9,384 nucleotides of DNA from Thermoplasmata archaeon (GCA_021823085.1 JAKAPG010000053.1:1-9384), one strand, 5' to 3'; counted from the first letter of the stretch, positions 1-6,837 are shown. Notes: generated from the letters alone by a model not told the origin. A program made the numbers and translations.

Positions 1-687
1 TCCCGACCGGAGCGGGTCTTCGAACTCCCCACCGGCGATCAAGCCCAGCACGTGCGACGCGTCGTAGAGGACCAGCGCGTCGACCGACCTCGCGGCCTCC
101 ACGATCTCGGCAAGAGGGTACGGGAACAGGAAGAAGCTCTGGCCGAGCACGACGGCCTGGGGTCGCTCGGATTGAATCGTCGTTGCGGCGGCCTCGGCGA
201 GGACCGAGTGACCCACCCCGTCGGCCGGCAGCGGCCGCATCGTGTAGCCCAGGAGGGCGGGGATGAACCCCGGAGCGTAGCCATCGTAGCCGCCGTCCTT
301 CGGCTCGATGGCGAGGATCTTGCTCTTCGCCGGCAGGAGGGGAGCGAGCGCGCTCAGCGCGGCGATGTGACCCGAGAGCGGCCGGACGGTCGCGTAGCGA
401 CCGTGGAAGAGCCGCGCCGCCGCCGCGTTGCCGAGCTTCTCGATCGCGTCGGTGTAGCGCGTGCCCGTGTAGGAATTGTCGATCTTCTCACCGTGCCACT
501 CGGAGTCGACCGGCAATGTGTAGCGCCCGGCGAGGTCGCTGCCGAGGTATTTGCGGGCCACGGGGCTGACGGCGTTCTCGCTCGGAAGGAGGTTGAAGAC
601 CGAGCGGCCCCGCCACCGTTCGTGCGCGCGTACGAGGCGTGCGAGCTCCGCTTCCTCGGCGCGGGGGCCGGCGGGCGTCTCGGTCAC
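1..687 (-). CDS. glyA: Serine hydroxymethyltransferase, N-terminal 229 residues (runs off the left edge)
   Basis: PLP-dependent enzyme interconverting serine and glycine with transfer of a one-carbon unit to a folate or pterin carrier in the cytoplasm. The reading frame is open from the GTG at 687 to the window edge. Family marks seen: NLLPSEN (residues 32-38, the N-terminal substrate-site motif), a TGTRYTDAIEKLG stretch (74-86), LFHGRYATVRPLSGH (93-107, PLP phosphate region), and YDASHVLGLIAGG (208-220), which carries the Asp and His of the DxxH motif that contacts PLP. The Schiff-base lysine motif and the C-terminal domain lie outside the window, so activity cannot be judged. The GTG start overlaps the csl4 stop codon in a GTGA quartet, implying translational coupling; no Shine-Dalgarno sequence is seen. 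The stretch around residues 58-75 differs from bacterial GlyA, so a divergent SHMT-like fold-type I enzyme remains possible. Confidence 0.8.
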   Translation of the reverse strand, partial: MTETPAGPRAEEAELARLVRAHERWRGRSVFNLLPSENAVSPVARKYLGSDLAGRYTLPVDSEWHGEKIDNSYTGTRYTDAIEKLGNAAAARLFHGRYATVRPLSGHIAALSALAPLLPAKSKILAIEPKDGGYDGYAPGFIPALLGYTMRPLPADGVGHSVLAEAAATTIQSERPQAVVLGQSFFLFPYPLAEIVEAARSVDALVLYDASHVLGLIAGGEFEDPLRSG

Positions 688-1265
688 GAGGAGGTTCGGG
701 GAGAGAACGGCGCGGCGCCTTCGGCGCGCTTGCGATGCTCGCGGTGGCCGCACCGCGGGCAGACGAGCTCGCGTCCCGAGGGAACGAGCAGGCCGTGGCA
801 AACCTGGCACCGCGCGCTGATCACGCCGAGGTCGGCGGGAGCCGTGGTGAGCTTGATCGACGGGCGGGACTGGAGGACCTTCGCCAGCAGGATGTCTCCG
901 ACCGCGAACTCATCGGCGAGCGACTCCGTGAAGCCGTCCTTCGCCTTCGAGATATGGACGGTCCCCTCGGGGGTGCCCGGGATCCCGCGGCCGGCGGGAG
1001 CGGCGGCGACGATCGTGCAGATCGCCATCGCGCTCTTCAGTTCGTTCACGCGCGCGTAGACGACGTCGCCCTCATTGAGCGTCGGCACGCCGTTGGCCGC
1101 GTCGACCCGAACGGTACGGTCCCGCGCGTCGATCGTGGGCCGGCCGGTGACGCTCGCGAAGATCCGGCCGGAGGCCTCGTAGGTACCGCGGCCCGGAACG
1201 AATTCCTCGGCGGCGCCCAGATACTCGCCGGGAACGACGAACTTCGGTAGCTCGGTGGGCGTCAT
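684..1265 (-). CDS. csl4: Exosome complex RNA-binding subunit Csl4
   Basis: RNA-binding cap subunit of the archaeal exosome, which sits on the Rrp41/Rrp42 ring with or instead of Rrp4 and feeds RNA into the 3'-5' phosphorolytic chamber; in archaea it also recruits DnaG. The 193-residue product is of normal family length. Layout: N-terminal beta domain opening with VVPGEYLG (10-17) and a GRGTYEASG stretch (26-34), a central S1-like domain (about 62-140, GDVVYARV then the GTVHIS strand), and a C-terminal zinc ribbon with CxxC pairs at C153/C156 and C169/C172. The ATG at 1265 overlaps the stop of the upstream methyltransferase in an ATGA quartet, which fixes the start; a longer in-frame reading only runs antiparallel through the neighbouring gene in another frame. 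Co-location with an RNA methyltransferase suits a role in RNA processing. Identification is strong. Confidence 0.93.
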   Translation of the reverse strand: MTPTELPKFVVPGEYLGAAEEFVPGRGTYEASGRIFASVTGRPTIDARDRTVRVDAANGVPTLNEGDVVYARVNELKSAMAICTIVAAAPAGRGIPGTPEGTVHISKAKDGFTESLADEFAVGDILLAKVLQSRPSIKLTTAPADLGVISARCQVCHGLLVPSGRELVCPRCGHREHRKRAEGAAPFSPRTSS

Positions 1266-1873
1266 GATTGTGCGTCGGTTCGCAGGACCCAGAGGTCGAC
1301 GTTCAAGCGCACCCTCGCTCGGCGATGGTGTCCGAACACCCGGGGGAGTTCCCAAGGTACCGGCCGGCTCGCGTCGACGTGAGCGTTGCGCTCGACCGCA
1401 AGGCGCGTTATAAAGGTTCGGGACTCCGCCGAGGCGAACGCGTAGACCGCCGAACGGCCGAGCGCGAACGCTCGGTCCCAGAACGGGCGATCCGCCCCCC
1501 GCTGCTGCGCGCCGAATGGCGGGTTCATCACCACGGTGTCGACGGGCCGATCGATCCTGCGCACATCCTCGTTGCGCAATTCGACCTCGACGCCGGCGGT
1601 GAGGGCCGCGCGTCGTGCGATCGTGAGGGGGGCCGCGTCGACGTCGACGCCAACCACCGGGTGCGCGCCCAGGACCGCCGCACCGATGGCAAGCCGTCCG
1701 GTACCGCATCCGAGGTCGAGGACCGAGCGCCCGACGAGATCCCCGCGGGAGTACGCGGTCTCGAGAAGGAGCGCAGCGGCCTCCGCCGGAGTCACGATCT
1801 GCTCCAGCTCGGGTCGCGCCCGAACGAACGGCGGCACGCGTTCGAGCGCGCGAACGAGGTCGGCGTGGCGCAT
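1262..1873 (-). CDS. METTL5-like RNA N6-adenine methyltransferase
   Basis: SAM-dependent Rossmann-fold methyltransferase of the archaeal family related to eukaryotic METTL5, which makes N6-methyladenosine in small-subunit rRNA. Seen in the 203-residue product: the family's N-terminal block LEQIVTPAEAAA (23-34), SAM motif I DLGCGTG (53-59), the acidic VGVDVD strand end (74-79), and the catalytic NPPFGAQ (117-123), the NPPF form typical of exocyclic adenine N-methyltransferases. It is near the usual family length of about 200 residues. It starts at the ATG at 1873, 33 bases after the tRNA-Leu 3' end, and no TATA box or Shine-Dalgarno sequence is visible in that gap, so it is probably read from a transcript that began further upstream. 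The exact target in archaea is inferred from METTL5; another structured RNA cannot be excluded. Confidence 0.88.
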   Translation of the reverse strand: MRHADLVRALERVPPFVRARPELEQIVTPAEAAALLLETAYSRGDLVGRSVLDLGCGTGRLAIGAAVLGAHPVVGVDVDAAPLTIARRAALTAGVEVELRNEDVRRIDRPVDTVVMNPPFGAQQRGADRPFWDRAFALGRSAVYAFASAESRTFITRLAVERNAHVDASRPVPWELPRVFGHHRRARVRLNVDLWVLRTDAQS

Positions 1874-1906
1874 GGGGCTACCGACCCTAGGGAGACGTGG
1901 GACGGA

Positions 1907-2027
1907 TGCGGGGAGCCGGATTCGAACCGGCGTACGCCTTCGCGACAGGATCTCTTCGGCCAGCGATGCGCGGCGCGCCCACCGACTCTTTAAGTCCTGC
2001 GCCGTTGCCGGGCTTGGCTATCCCCGC
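1907..2027 (-). tRNA. tRNA-Leu (anticodon UAA) with a 37-nt intron
   Basis: Class II tRNA. On the minus strand the acceptor strand GCGGGGA (2027-2021) pairs perfectly with TCCCCGC (1914-1908), followed by discriminator A at 1907. Positions 8-9 are TA. The D arm has GCC/GGC with GG in the loop, and the anticodon stem is CAGGA/TCCTG. The extra arm CGC-GAAG-GCG marks leucine, and the T arm is GCCGG-TTCGAAT-CCGGC. The anticodon loop reads C-T-TAA-A then an intron, then A. Removing 37 nt gives an 84-nt mature tRNA. CCA is not encoded (TCC follows). The tRNA reads UUA/UUG codons. It lies 20 nt after the PRC-barrel stop and 33 nt before the methyltransferase start, with no own promoter seen. Confidence 0.95.
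1952..1988 (-). other. tRNA-Leu anticodon-loop intron
   Basis: 37-nt insertion at the canonical archaeal site, one base 3' of the anticodon (between positions 37 and 38), to be removed by the tRNA-splicing endonuclease. A bulge-helix-bulge can be drawn: loop bases C32-T33-T34 pair with intron bases A-A-G near the 3' splice site, A35 faces a G, and three-base bulges flank both cut sites. The central helix is therefore imperfect (three pairs plus a mismatch), a relaxed form. A splice point shifted by a base or so would give G37 instead of A37 and cannot be excluded. Confidence 0.8.
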
Positions 2028-2047
2028 GCCCGCCGAACCGTCGCCGC

Positions 2048-2350
2048 CTACTGGGCGGGCGGCGCTTCGGCCTCGGCCGGGGCCCGGCCCGTCCGGGCGG
2101 AGGCTTTCTTGAGCGAGACCCGGCGCGGGAAGTACTTCAACAGCACCACGTCGTTCACGGCGGCGACCCAGCGGTACGGTACGTTGACCGGCCGAGGGTC
2201 CTCGACTAAGACCGGGCTGGCCTCGCTCAGGAACAGGCCGTCGACCTTCGCACCGTCGACGTCGACGACGACGTTGTCGACGTCGCCCAACAGCCGGCCG
2301 TCCGCGGTGTAGATCTGTCGCCCCAAGAGCTCGGTCGCCTCAACCAGCAT
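2048..2350 (-). CDS. PRC-barrel domain protein (euryarchaeal, possible CdpB-like cell division factor)
   Basis: A 100-residue single-domain protein. Residues 1-75 form a PRC barrel of the euryarchaeal kind: an opening MLVEATELLGRQIYT, a GRLLGDVDNVVVDVDG hairpin (18-33), and a VPYRWVAAVNDVVLL strand pair (57-71), followed by a basic then Ala/Pro/Glu-rich tail (75-100) that is probably unstructured. Proteins of this type in haloarchaea (CdpB) bind SepF and help organise the FtsZ division site; applying that role here is an inference from family resemblance. The ATG at 2350 is preceded by GGGGAG four bases away, a fair ribosome binding site, and lies 37 bases after the ligase stop. A longer upstream in-frame reading overlaps the ligase end and does not look like protein, so I reject it. 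Confidence 0.8.
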   Translation of the reverse strand: MLVEATELLGRQIYTADGRLLGDVDNVVVDVDGAKVDGLFLSEASPVLVEDPRPVNVPYRWVAAVNDVVLLKYFPRRVSLKKASARTGRAPAEAEAPPAQ

Positions 2351-2387
2351 GGATCTCCCCGACGAGTCGATGAACTGGGTCGGCTTC

Positions 2388-4190
2388 TTATGCCTTGTGC
2401 CGCACGGGGCGCTCACCGGTGGCGGACCGCGTCCCGCCCCGGTCCTGCATCCGGTACATCTCGACGAGCTCGCCGCTCGTTGTCGCTTCCGTCGCCGACT
2501 TGTCCGTCCGGTAGCGACCCGTGAACCTCGGGAAGCGCAGCGCGAGCCCCGCGTCGGGACGGAGCACCCCGATCCCGGCACGGTGGATGGGGCTCACGGT
2601 CAGCTCGGCCCCTTTGACCTCGAGGACGAGGGAGGGACGGAACCACTGATCCGGCGTCAGCCCCGTATCGACCTCGGGAGGCGCGCGATCGACGCGGAAC
2701 GGCTCGAGGCGCTTCGGGAGCTCCGCGAGCGCGGCGTCGTCGAACCCACTACCGACCTTGCAAAACGTCTCGAACCGATCGCGGTCGGGTCGATAGACCG
2801 CGAGCAGGAGCGCGCCATACGTTCCCGCCCGGCGCCCCCGGCCGTGGAAGGCACCGACAATTACCCCATCGATCGAGTCGGCGAGATGGGTCACATAGTC
2901 CCGCTTGTACTTGATCCACCAGAACCCCCGCGCGCCCGGACGGTAGCGGCTTCCCTCGGCGAGGGACTTTGCCATCACCCCTTCGGCCCCCGCGCCGACG
3001 ACCTCTTCGAAGTACTCGTTCGCCTCCTCGACGTTCGTGACCGTCCGCTCTTCGGCGATCCGGATCCGTTCGCTCGGCCGCACGAGCTTCTCGAGGACCG
3101 CTCGCCGCTCAGGGAAGTCTCGCTCGTAGACGAGCTCGTCACCCGCGAGAAGGACGTCAAACGCAAACAGGGCCACCGGCACCTCCTCGAGGGCCTGCTC
3201 GAGATCGTGCTTGCGCCCCCGTCGCTTCGCGACCTCCTGGAACGGCCGGATCGCACCGGTCCCAAGGTCGAAAGGGACGCACTCCCCTTCGAGGATCGCC
3301 GGGTGCGGGTGCACGGCCGACGGGAGCGCCCTCACCAGATCCGGGAACTGCGGTCCGATCTCTTCGAGTCGGCGGGAGAAGAGGCGAACGCTCCCGTCCT
3401 TGGCGATGTGCGCCTGGACCCGGAGTCCATCGTACTTGTACTCGAGCGCGGCCCGACCCCCCATGCGCTGGAGGAGCTCCTCGAGGCTCTTCGCGCGCTC
3501 GGCGAGCATCGGCCGGATCGGCCGTCCGACCTCGAGACGGATGGAATCGAGGCCGGCCAATCCACCTGCCGCGAGCCGTTCGGCGATCATTCCGAGGTCG
3601 CTCGTGAGGTTGAATGCGATCTCGATCCGCTCGCGAGCTTCCTTTCCTTCGGAGGCGAAGGCGGTGGCGAGGGCGTCCAGAATCGTCATCTCGCGGACGC
3701 CGACCCGTAGCGTACCCATCACAAACCGAACGAGGTACTTGCCTTCCAACGGCGTCGCGCGTCGAAGGAGATCGACCAGGATCTTGACCTTCGTCTCCTG
3801 CGAACCCGCGCCCGCCGCGCGGGCGATCTCGGTGAGGCCCTCGTAGACCTCGAGGAGCTCGAGCGGCCCATCGTTCTCCACACGACGGACGTCGCCCAGG
3901 AGCTCGCCGGCGGTCGTTCCGAGATCCCCGCTCGCTCGGGATCGCCGCGCCACCGACTCGACCGTCTGGTGCGTGGCTTCGGCGACCGCCTTACGCGCGA
4001 GCGATTCGGCGACGCCGAGCTCGACCCCTTCGTACTCGGGACGCAACGATCCCTGAGAAAGATACAGCGCGCTCGCGAGCTCGCGACCCCTTAGGGGGCG
4101 GAGGAGATCGACCAGGATCGAGCGCATCTCGAGGCGCTTGGTCGTCGCCTCGATCCGCTCGTAGACGTTCGCGAGTTCACGGTACTGCAT
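2388..4190 (-). CDS. lig: ATP-dependent DNA ligase (archaeal type)
   Basis: Seals nicks in duplex DNA through ligase-AMP and DNA-AMP intermediates, used in Okazaki fragment joining and repair. The 600-residue product matches the usual archaeal length (about 550-610). N-terminal DNA-binding domain about 1-220; adenylation domain with motif I KYDG (252-255, K252 the adenylated lysine), SRRLEEIG (272-279), LEGECV (300-305), FAFD (342-345), motif IV EGVMAKS (403-409) and motif V WIKYKRDY (425-432). The OB-fold domain ends in the RFPRFTGRYRTDKSATEATT block (552-571), which holds motif VI. All expected motifs are intact. The ATG at 4190 lies 14 bases inside the 3' end of rpe, suggesting coupled translation; GGGGAAG a few bases upstream is a weak ribosome binding site. 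The first 47 codons of a longer in-frame reading lie antisense-free within rpe in a different frame and are not protein-like. Confidence 0.96.
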   Translation of the reverse strand: MQYRELANVYERIEATTKRLEMRSILVDLLRPLRGRELASALYLSQGSLRPEYEGVELGVAESLARKAVAEATHQTVESVARRSRASGDLGTTAGELLGDVRRVENDGPLELLEVYEGLTEIARAAGAGSQETKVKILVDLLRRATPLEGKYLVRFVMGTLRVGVREMTILDALATAFASEGKEARERIEIAFNLTSDLGMIAERLAAGGLAGLDSIRLEVGRPIRPMLAERAKSLEELLQRMGGRAALEYKYDGLRVQAHIAKDGSVRLFSRRLEEIGPQFPDLVRALPSAVHPHPAILEGECVPFDLGTGAIRPFQEVAKRRGRKHDLEQALEEVPVALFAFDVLLAGDELVYERDFPERRAVLEKLVRPSERIRIAEERTVTNVEEANEYFEEVVGAGAEGVMAKSLAEGSRYRPGARGFWWIKYKRDYVTHLADSIDGVIVGAFHGRGRRAGTYGALLLAVYRPDRDRFETFCKVGSGFDDAALAELPKRLEPFRVDRAPPEVDTGLTPDQWFRPSLVLEVKGAELTVSPIHRAGIGVLRPDAGLALRFPRFTGRYRTDKSATEATTSGELVEMYRMQDRGGTRSATGERPVRHKA

Positions 4191-4872
4191 GTCGACTTCC
4201 CCGGAGGACCGCGGATCGAAGCGAGCGCAGGTTTTCGACCACCGACCCGTGACCGTAGACGCTGTTGCCGCAGACGAAGAACGTCGCGCCCGCGCGAGCC
4301 GCGGGAACGGCGGTCTCTGGCGTGATTCCACCGTCGACGGACAGGTCCGCTCCGGGATTTCGATCGTCGAGCGCGCGACGGGCCGCCTCGATCTTCGGGA
4401 GCACCGAAGGGAGGAACGCCTGCCCCGAGAATCCGGGCTGCACGCTCATCACAAGGACCTGATCCACCCGCTCGAGGACACTGTCGATCCGATCGAGCGG
4501 CGTGTCCGGGCGGAGAGCGATGCCCACCTCTGCCCCTAGCTCGTGGGCCGATCGAACGACCGTCGCCGGATCGTCCGTGGTCTCCACATGGAAGACGAGC
4601 GTGTCGCCCCCGGCCGAGCGGAACGACCGGAGGTACCGGAGCGGGTCGGAGATCATCAGGTGGATGTCCAGCGGCAGTCGAGTCCGCGCGCGCACGGCGC
4701 GCACGAGAGAAGGGCCGAAGGTGATGTTCGGGACGAAGTGTCCGTCCATCACGTCCAGGTGAAAGGCGTCGCTCCCCCCGCGTTCCGCCTCTCGAATGGC
4801 CGAGGCGAGGTCCGCGAAGTCGGCGCTCAGAAGCGAGGGAGCGAGCCGGAGCGGTCGACGCGTTGCGGCCAC
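4177..4872 (-). CDS. rpe: Ribulose-phosphate 3-epimerase
   Basis: Interconverts ribulose 5-phosphate and xylulose 5-phosphate in the non-oxidative pentose phosphate pathway; a TIM-barrel metalloenzyme of the cytoplasm. In the 231-residue product: LAPSLLSADF (10-19), FHLDVMDGHFVPN (37-49, metal ligand H38 and catalytic D40), DIHLMI (69-74, ligand H71), MSVQPGFSGQ (142-151, phosphate and active-site loop), and SVDGGI (178-183, catalytic D180). All four metal ligands are present and the length is normal (220-230). The start is uncertain: I prefer the GTG at 4872 because it gives a family-length N terminus and a TATA-like CCAAATAC lies about 24 bases upstream, fitting a leaderless mRNA. An ATG at 4992 would add 40 residues with no family resemblance. 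First gene of the minus-strand cluster. Confidence 0.93.
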   Translation of the reverse strand: MAATRRPLRLAPSLLSADFADLASAIREAERGGSDAFHLDVMDGHFVPNITFGPSLVRAVRARTRLPLDIHLMISDPLRYLRSFRSAGGDTLVFHVETTDDPATVVRSAHELGAEVGIALRPDTPLDRIDSVLERVDQVLVMSVQPGFSGQAFLPSVLPKIEAARRALDDRNPGADLSVDGGITPETAVPAARAGATFFVCGNSVYGHGSVVENLRSLRSAVLRGSRHAVP

Positions 4873-4892
4873 GGGCAACCGAGCGAAGCCGC

Positions 4893-4900
4893 GTATTTGG
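4893..4900 (-). promoter_or_regulatory. Possible TATA box for rpe
   Basis: Minus-strand CCAAATAC in otherwise GC-rich sequence, centred about 24 bases before the GTG start of rpe. That spacing would put transcription start at or next to the start codon (leaderless). It is a weak match to an archaeal TATA box and no clear BRE is seen. Confidence 0.3.
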
Positions 4901-5238
4901 AGGCTCGCACTTCCTCCGGCCCTCGCGTGATCACGCCGATGTTTCGGCCGAACGCATCCGCCGACAAACGTTCGGGATGGTGCCGATTCCAACGGCAGGC
5001 CAGAGGGCGGCGCTCAACCGTCCGCCCTGACCGAGCCCGGGCCTTTCGGTCCGGAACGGGTGTCGCGACCTCACGGGGTGGTCGTCCTCGTACGTTCCCC
5101 TTCGAGGTCATCCCGGTCGCGGTCGCGCGCCGGAGGGGGATCGGAGAGACTTGGTCGGCCGTTGCTCGGGGGATCGGCGTTCGTCCGGGGGTGCTTCGGG
5201 CTTGCGTGGCCGAGCTCCCGCGGACCCTGAGCGCGCAC
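4901..5238. other. Intergenic stretch with no recognisable gene
   Basis: GC-rich sequence between the start of rpe and the putative RNA terminator. Open frames exist on both strands, but their translations are rich in Arg, Pro, Ser and Gly with no domain or motif, as expected of random high-GC sequence. I see no promoter, tRNA or repeat here. Confidence 0.5.
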
Positions 5239-5283
5239 AAAACCCCCACCCAGCCCTCTCGTCTGCCGCGGCCGAGGGGTTGG
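5239..5283 (-). terminator. Possible terminator: GC hairpin followed by T4
   Basis: On the minus strand GGG-rich and CCC-rich arms (5274-5278 with 5254-5258, extended by 5281-5283 with 5250-5252 across an internal loop) are followed by a G-run and TTTT at 5242-5239. It would end a minus-strand transcript from the 5240-5512 region. The T-run is short and the G-run between hairpin and Ts is unusual. Confidence 0.3.
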
Positions 5284-5512
5284 TCCAAGTCGCGACCGTT
5301 GAGATGGGTCGCAGCACCCAGGGCAGATAGAGGCTGCCGCCAAGGCAGGACAGCTCTCTATCGGTCTGGGCCTCCGCGCAGCCACAGGGCACTTCCTCCC
5401 CGAAGATCGGGCAGCGGGTAACGGTCAGATTCCCCGATCCGCCAACACCGCCCAAGGATGAGGCGTTGGGAGACGCCATCTCGCGGCCTATCGGGGTCGG
5501 CGAGGTCGGCAG
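5240..5512 (-). ncRNA. Candidate structured non-coding RNA, class unknown
   Basis: Four separate hairpins lie in tandem. GCGACC 5292-5297 pairs with GGTCGC 5307-5312. CCCAG 5317-5321 plus GATAGAG 5326-5332 plus GCTG 5333-5336 pair with CAGC 5351-5354, CTCTATC 5356-5362 and CTGGG 5366-5370 (16 pairs). GATCGGG 5405-5411 pairs with CCCGATC 5433-5439. GAT and GGCGT (5457-5466) pair with ACGCC and ATC (5473-5480). On the minus strand a TATA-like TATTTAG lies about 25 bases before the proposed start and a GC hairpin plus TTTT lies at the end, giving about 270 nt. Strand and ends are inference. The size suits RNase P or SRP RNA, but I could not find the conserved cores of either. A cysteine-containing small protein in the same place is the main alternative. 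Confidence 0.35.
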
Positions 5513-5531
5513 CGGCGTTTTCGTCGAATGA

Positions 5532-5539
5532 CTAAATAC
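5532..5539 (+). promoter_or_regulatory. TATA-like element between divergent units (dppB promoter)
   Basis: CTAAATAC is one of the few AT-rich words in the gap. Transcription would start near 5560, giving a leader of roughly 35 bases before dppB. Read on the other strand it is GTATTTAG, which could serve the candidate RNA starting near 5510, so it may act in both directions. Assigned by position and base composition only. Confidence 0.45.
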
Positions 5540-5584
5540 CGGGAGCCCTTGGAAATTTTCAGCAACCCAGGCAAAGGAACGCGC

Positions 5585-5588
5585 GGAG
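5585..5588 (+). promoter_or_regulatory. Ribosome binding site of dppB
   Basis: GGAG seven bases before the ATG at 5596. It favours this start over the in-frame ATG at 5602. Confidence 0.6.
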
Positions 5589-5595
5589 ACCCCCT

Positions 5596-6837
5596 ATGCG
5601 GATGTGGATTTACGTGGTGCGGCGCGTCGCCCTCATCGTCCCGATCATCATCGGGGTGATGACGATCACCTTCGTTCTCGTCAACGCGCTCGGCCAGACC
5701 GCACAGATCCAAGCGGCATTCGGGAACCCCCCGGTGCATGGGACCATCCACACCTACGATCCGACGATACCGTGTTCCGACATCACCCCCGGCGCGAACG
5801 GTACCTGCGCGAATCCGCTCTATGAAAAGTATGCAGGCATCTTAGGGCTGAACAAACCGATCTTCGATCGCAGCATGACGTTCCAGTGGGGCGATGTTGC
5901 CAACTTCAGCACCGCCGTCAAGGCGACACCCCTCGGGGGACTCATCAAGGGGAAGCCGGTGGCATCGGTACTCTCCTGGCTCCTACCCTACACCATCGAG
6001 CTCGCACTGCTTTCGCTGGCCGTCATCCTTGCGGTCGCGATTCCACTCGGAAACCTCTCGGCGGTCTATCGGAACCGTCCGGTGGACCAGGCTTCCCGGG
6101 TCATGTCGTTCTCCGGATACGCTTTACCGGCGTTCCTGTTAGGTTCGCTAATCGTGCTCGGAATCATCTTAGCGTTAGGAACGGGACACTTCCTCTACAC
6201 GCCTTGGTGCTCCACCGGTGAGACCGGCCTACAAGAGATCACGGGTTCCTGGCCGTCGGTCCAGCAGTTCGGCTCCTGCGGTTACGCGGGAGGATTGGCA
6301 ACGAACTATGGATACCCAGGATGGCTCACCGCCGGCGTAATCAGTCACCCCACGGGGTTCCCGACCATTGATGCCCTGATCCACGGACAGGGGTGGCTGG
6401 CCCTCGACACTATCCTCCGAATGCTCCTGCCGGCCATGATCATCGCCTTCGGGACGATCGCGATCCTGCTTCGCTTCGTCCGCAACAGCATGTTGGAGGT
6501 CATGAACCTCGACTTCATTCGAACGGCCCGCTCGAAGGGAGTTCCGGAATCGACCGTGATCCGCCGGCACGCTGGGCGGAACTCGATGAACGTCACCATC
6601 ACGGTGCTGGGGCTATTGTTCGCTTTCTTCCTTGGGGGTTTCCCCGTCATCGAGGATGTTTTTTCCCTCAACGGGGTCGGGCTCATCATCACCTACTCGG
6701 TCCAATCGTCGGGCGGCGGGTACGACTTCGGACTGATTTTTGGCTCAGTGCTCCTATTCACGTTCCTCGTCGTGGCGGCGAACCTCATCGTCGACATCCT
6801 CTACGCCTATCTCGATCCCCGGGTGAGGCTCGGATAG
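5596..6837 (+). CDS. dppB: Peptide-type ABC transporter permease, DppB/OppB family
   Basis: Inner-membrane permease of the dipeptide/oligopeptide/nickel importer family. Layout of the 413 residues: first membrane helix about 8-30; an outer segment about 31-122; core helices about 130-152, 172-196, 274-294, 332-350 and 377-403. The cytoplasmic EAA-type loop, DFIRTARSKGVPESTVIRRH (306-325), couples to the ATPase, and the protein ends in the family's YLDPRVRLG tail. It is about 80-100 residues longer than bacterial DppB (about 310-340); the excess sits in the outer segment 31-122 and in 197-270. Each carries two cysteines (C60/C71 and C205/C228) that could form disulfides. First gene of the operon; its stop directly abuts the dppC start. 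The substrate cannot be told from sequence: peptides are the family default, but some members carry sugars or nickel. Confidence 0.92.
   Translation: MRMWIYVVRRVALIVPIIIGVMTITFVLVNALGQTAQIQAAFGNPPVHGTIHTYDPTIPCSDITPGANGTCANPLYEKYAGILGLNKPIFDRSMTFQWGDVANFSTAVKATPLGGLIKGKPVASVLSWLLPYTIELALLSLAVILAVAIPLGNLSAVYRNRPVDQASRVMSFSGYALPAFLLGSLIVLGIILALGTGHFLYTPWCSTGETGLQEITGSWPSVQQFGSCGYAGGLATNYGYPGWLTAGVISHPTGFPTIDALIHGQGWLALDTILRMLLPAMIIAFGTIAILLRFVRNSMLEVMNLDFIRTARSKGVPESTVIRRHAGRNSMNVTITVLGLLFAFFLGGFPVIEDVFSLNGVGLIITYSVQSSGGGYDFGLIFGSVLLFTFLVVAANLIVDILYAYLDPRVRLG

Noticed and set aside
52..1059. 335-residue plus-strand open frame
   Set aside because: It is antisense to serine hydroxymethyltransferase and Csl4, both with clear family motifs. 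No domain is seen in its own translation.
2250..2290. Repeated GTCGAC words
   Set aside because: They fall in the VDVDGAKVD coding stretch of the PRC-barrel gene and are explained by Val-Asp codons, not by a repeat element.
2349..3710. 453-residue plus-strand open frame
   Set aside because: It is antisense to the DNA ligase, whose motifs are all intact. The translation is a charged, domain-free shadow typical of high-GC genes.
5108..5479. Minus-strand 123-residue open frame with four cysteines near its N terminus (CPIFGEEVPCGC and nearby)
   Set aside because: It overlaps the hairpin series, its second half is low-complexity Arg/Pro/Ser, it has no ribosome binding site, and I recognise no family. 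It stays the best alternative to the RNA call.
5240..5512. RNase P RNA or SRP RNA identity for the structured region
   Set aside because: A GGAGGAAGT word fits the RNase P 5' core, but I found no ACAGAA or GGCUUAY-like 3' core in the following 250 bases. The SRP helix 8 GGAAGG/AGCAG motif is absent on both strands.
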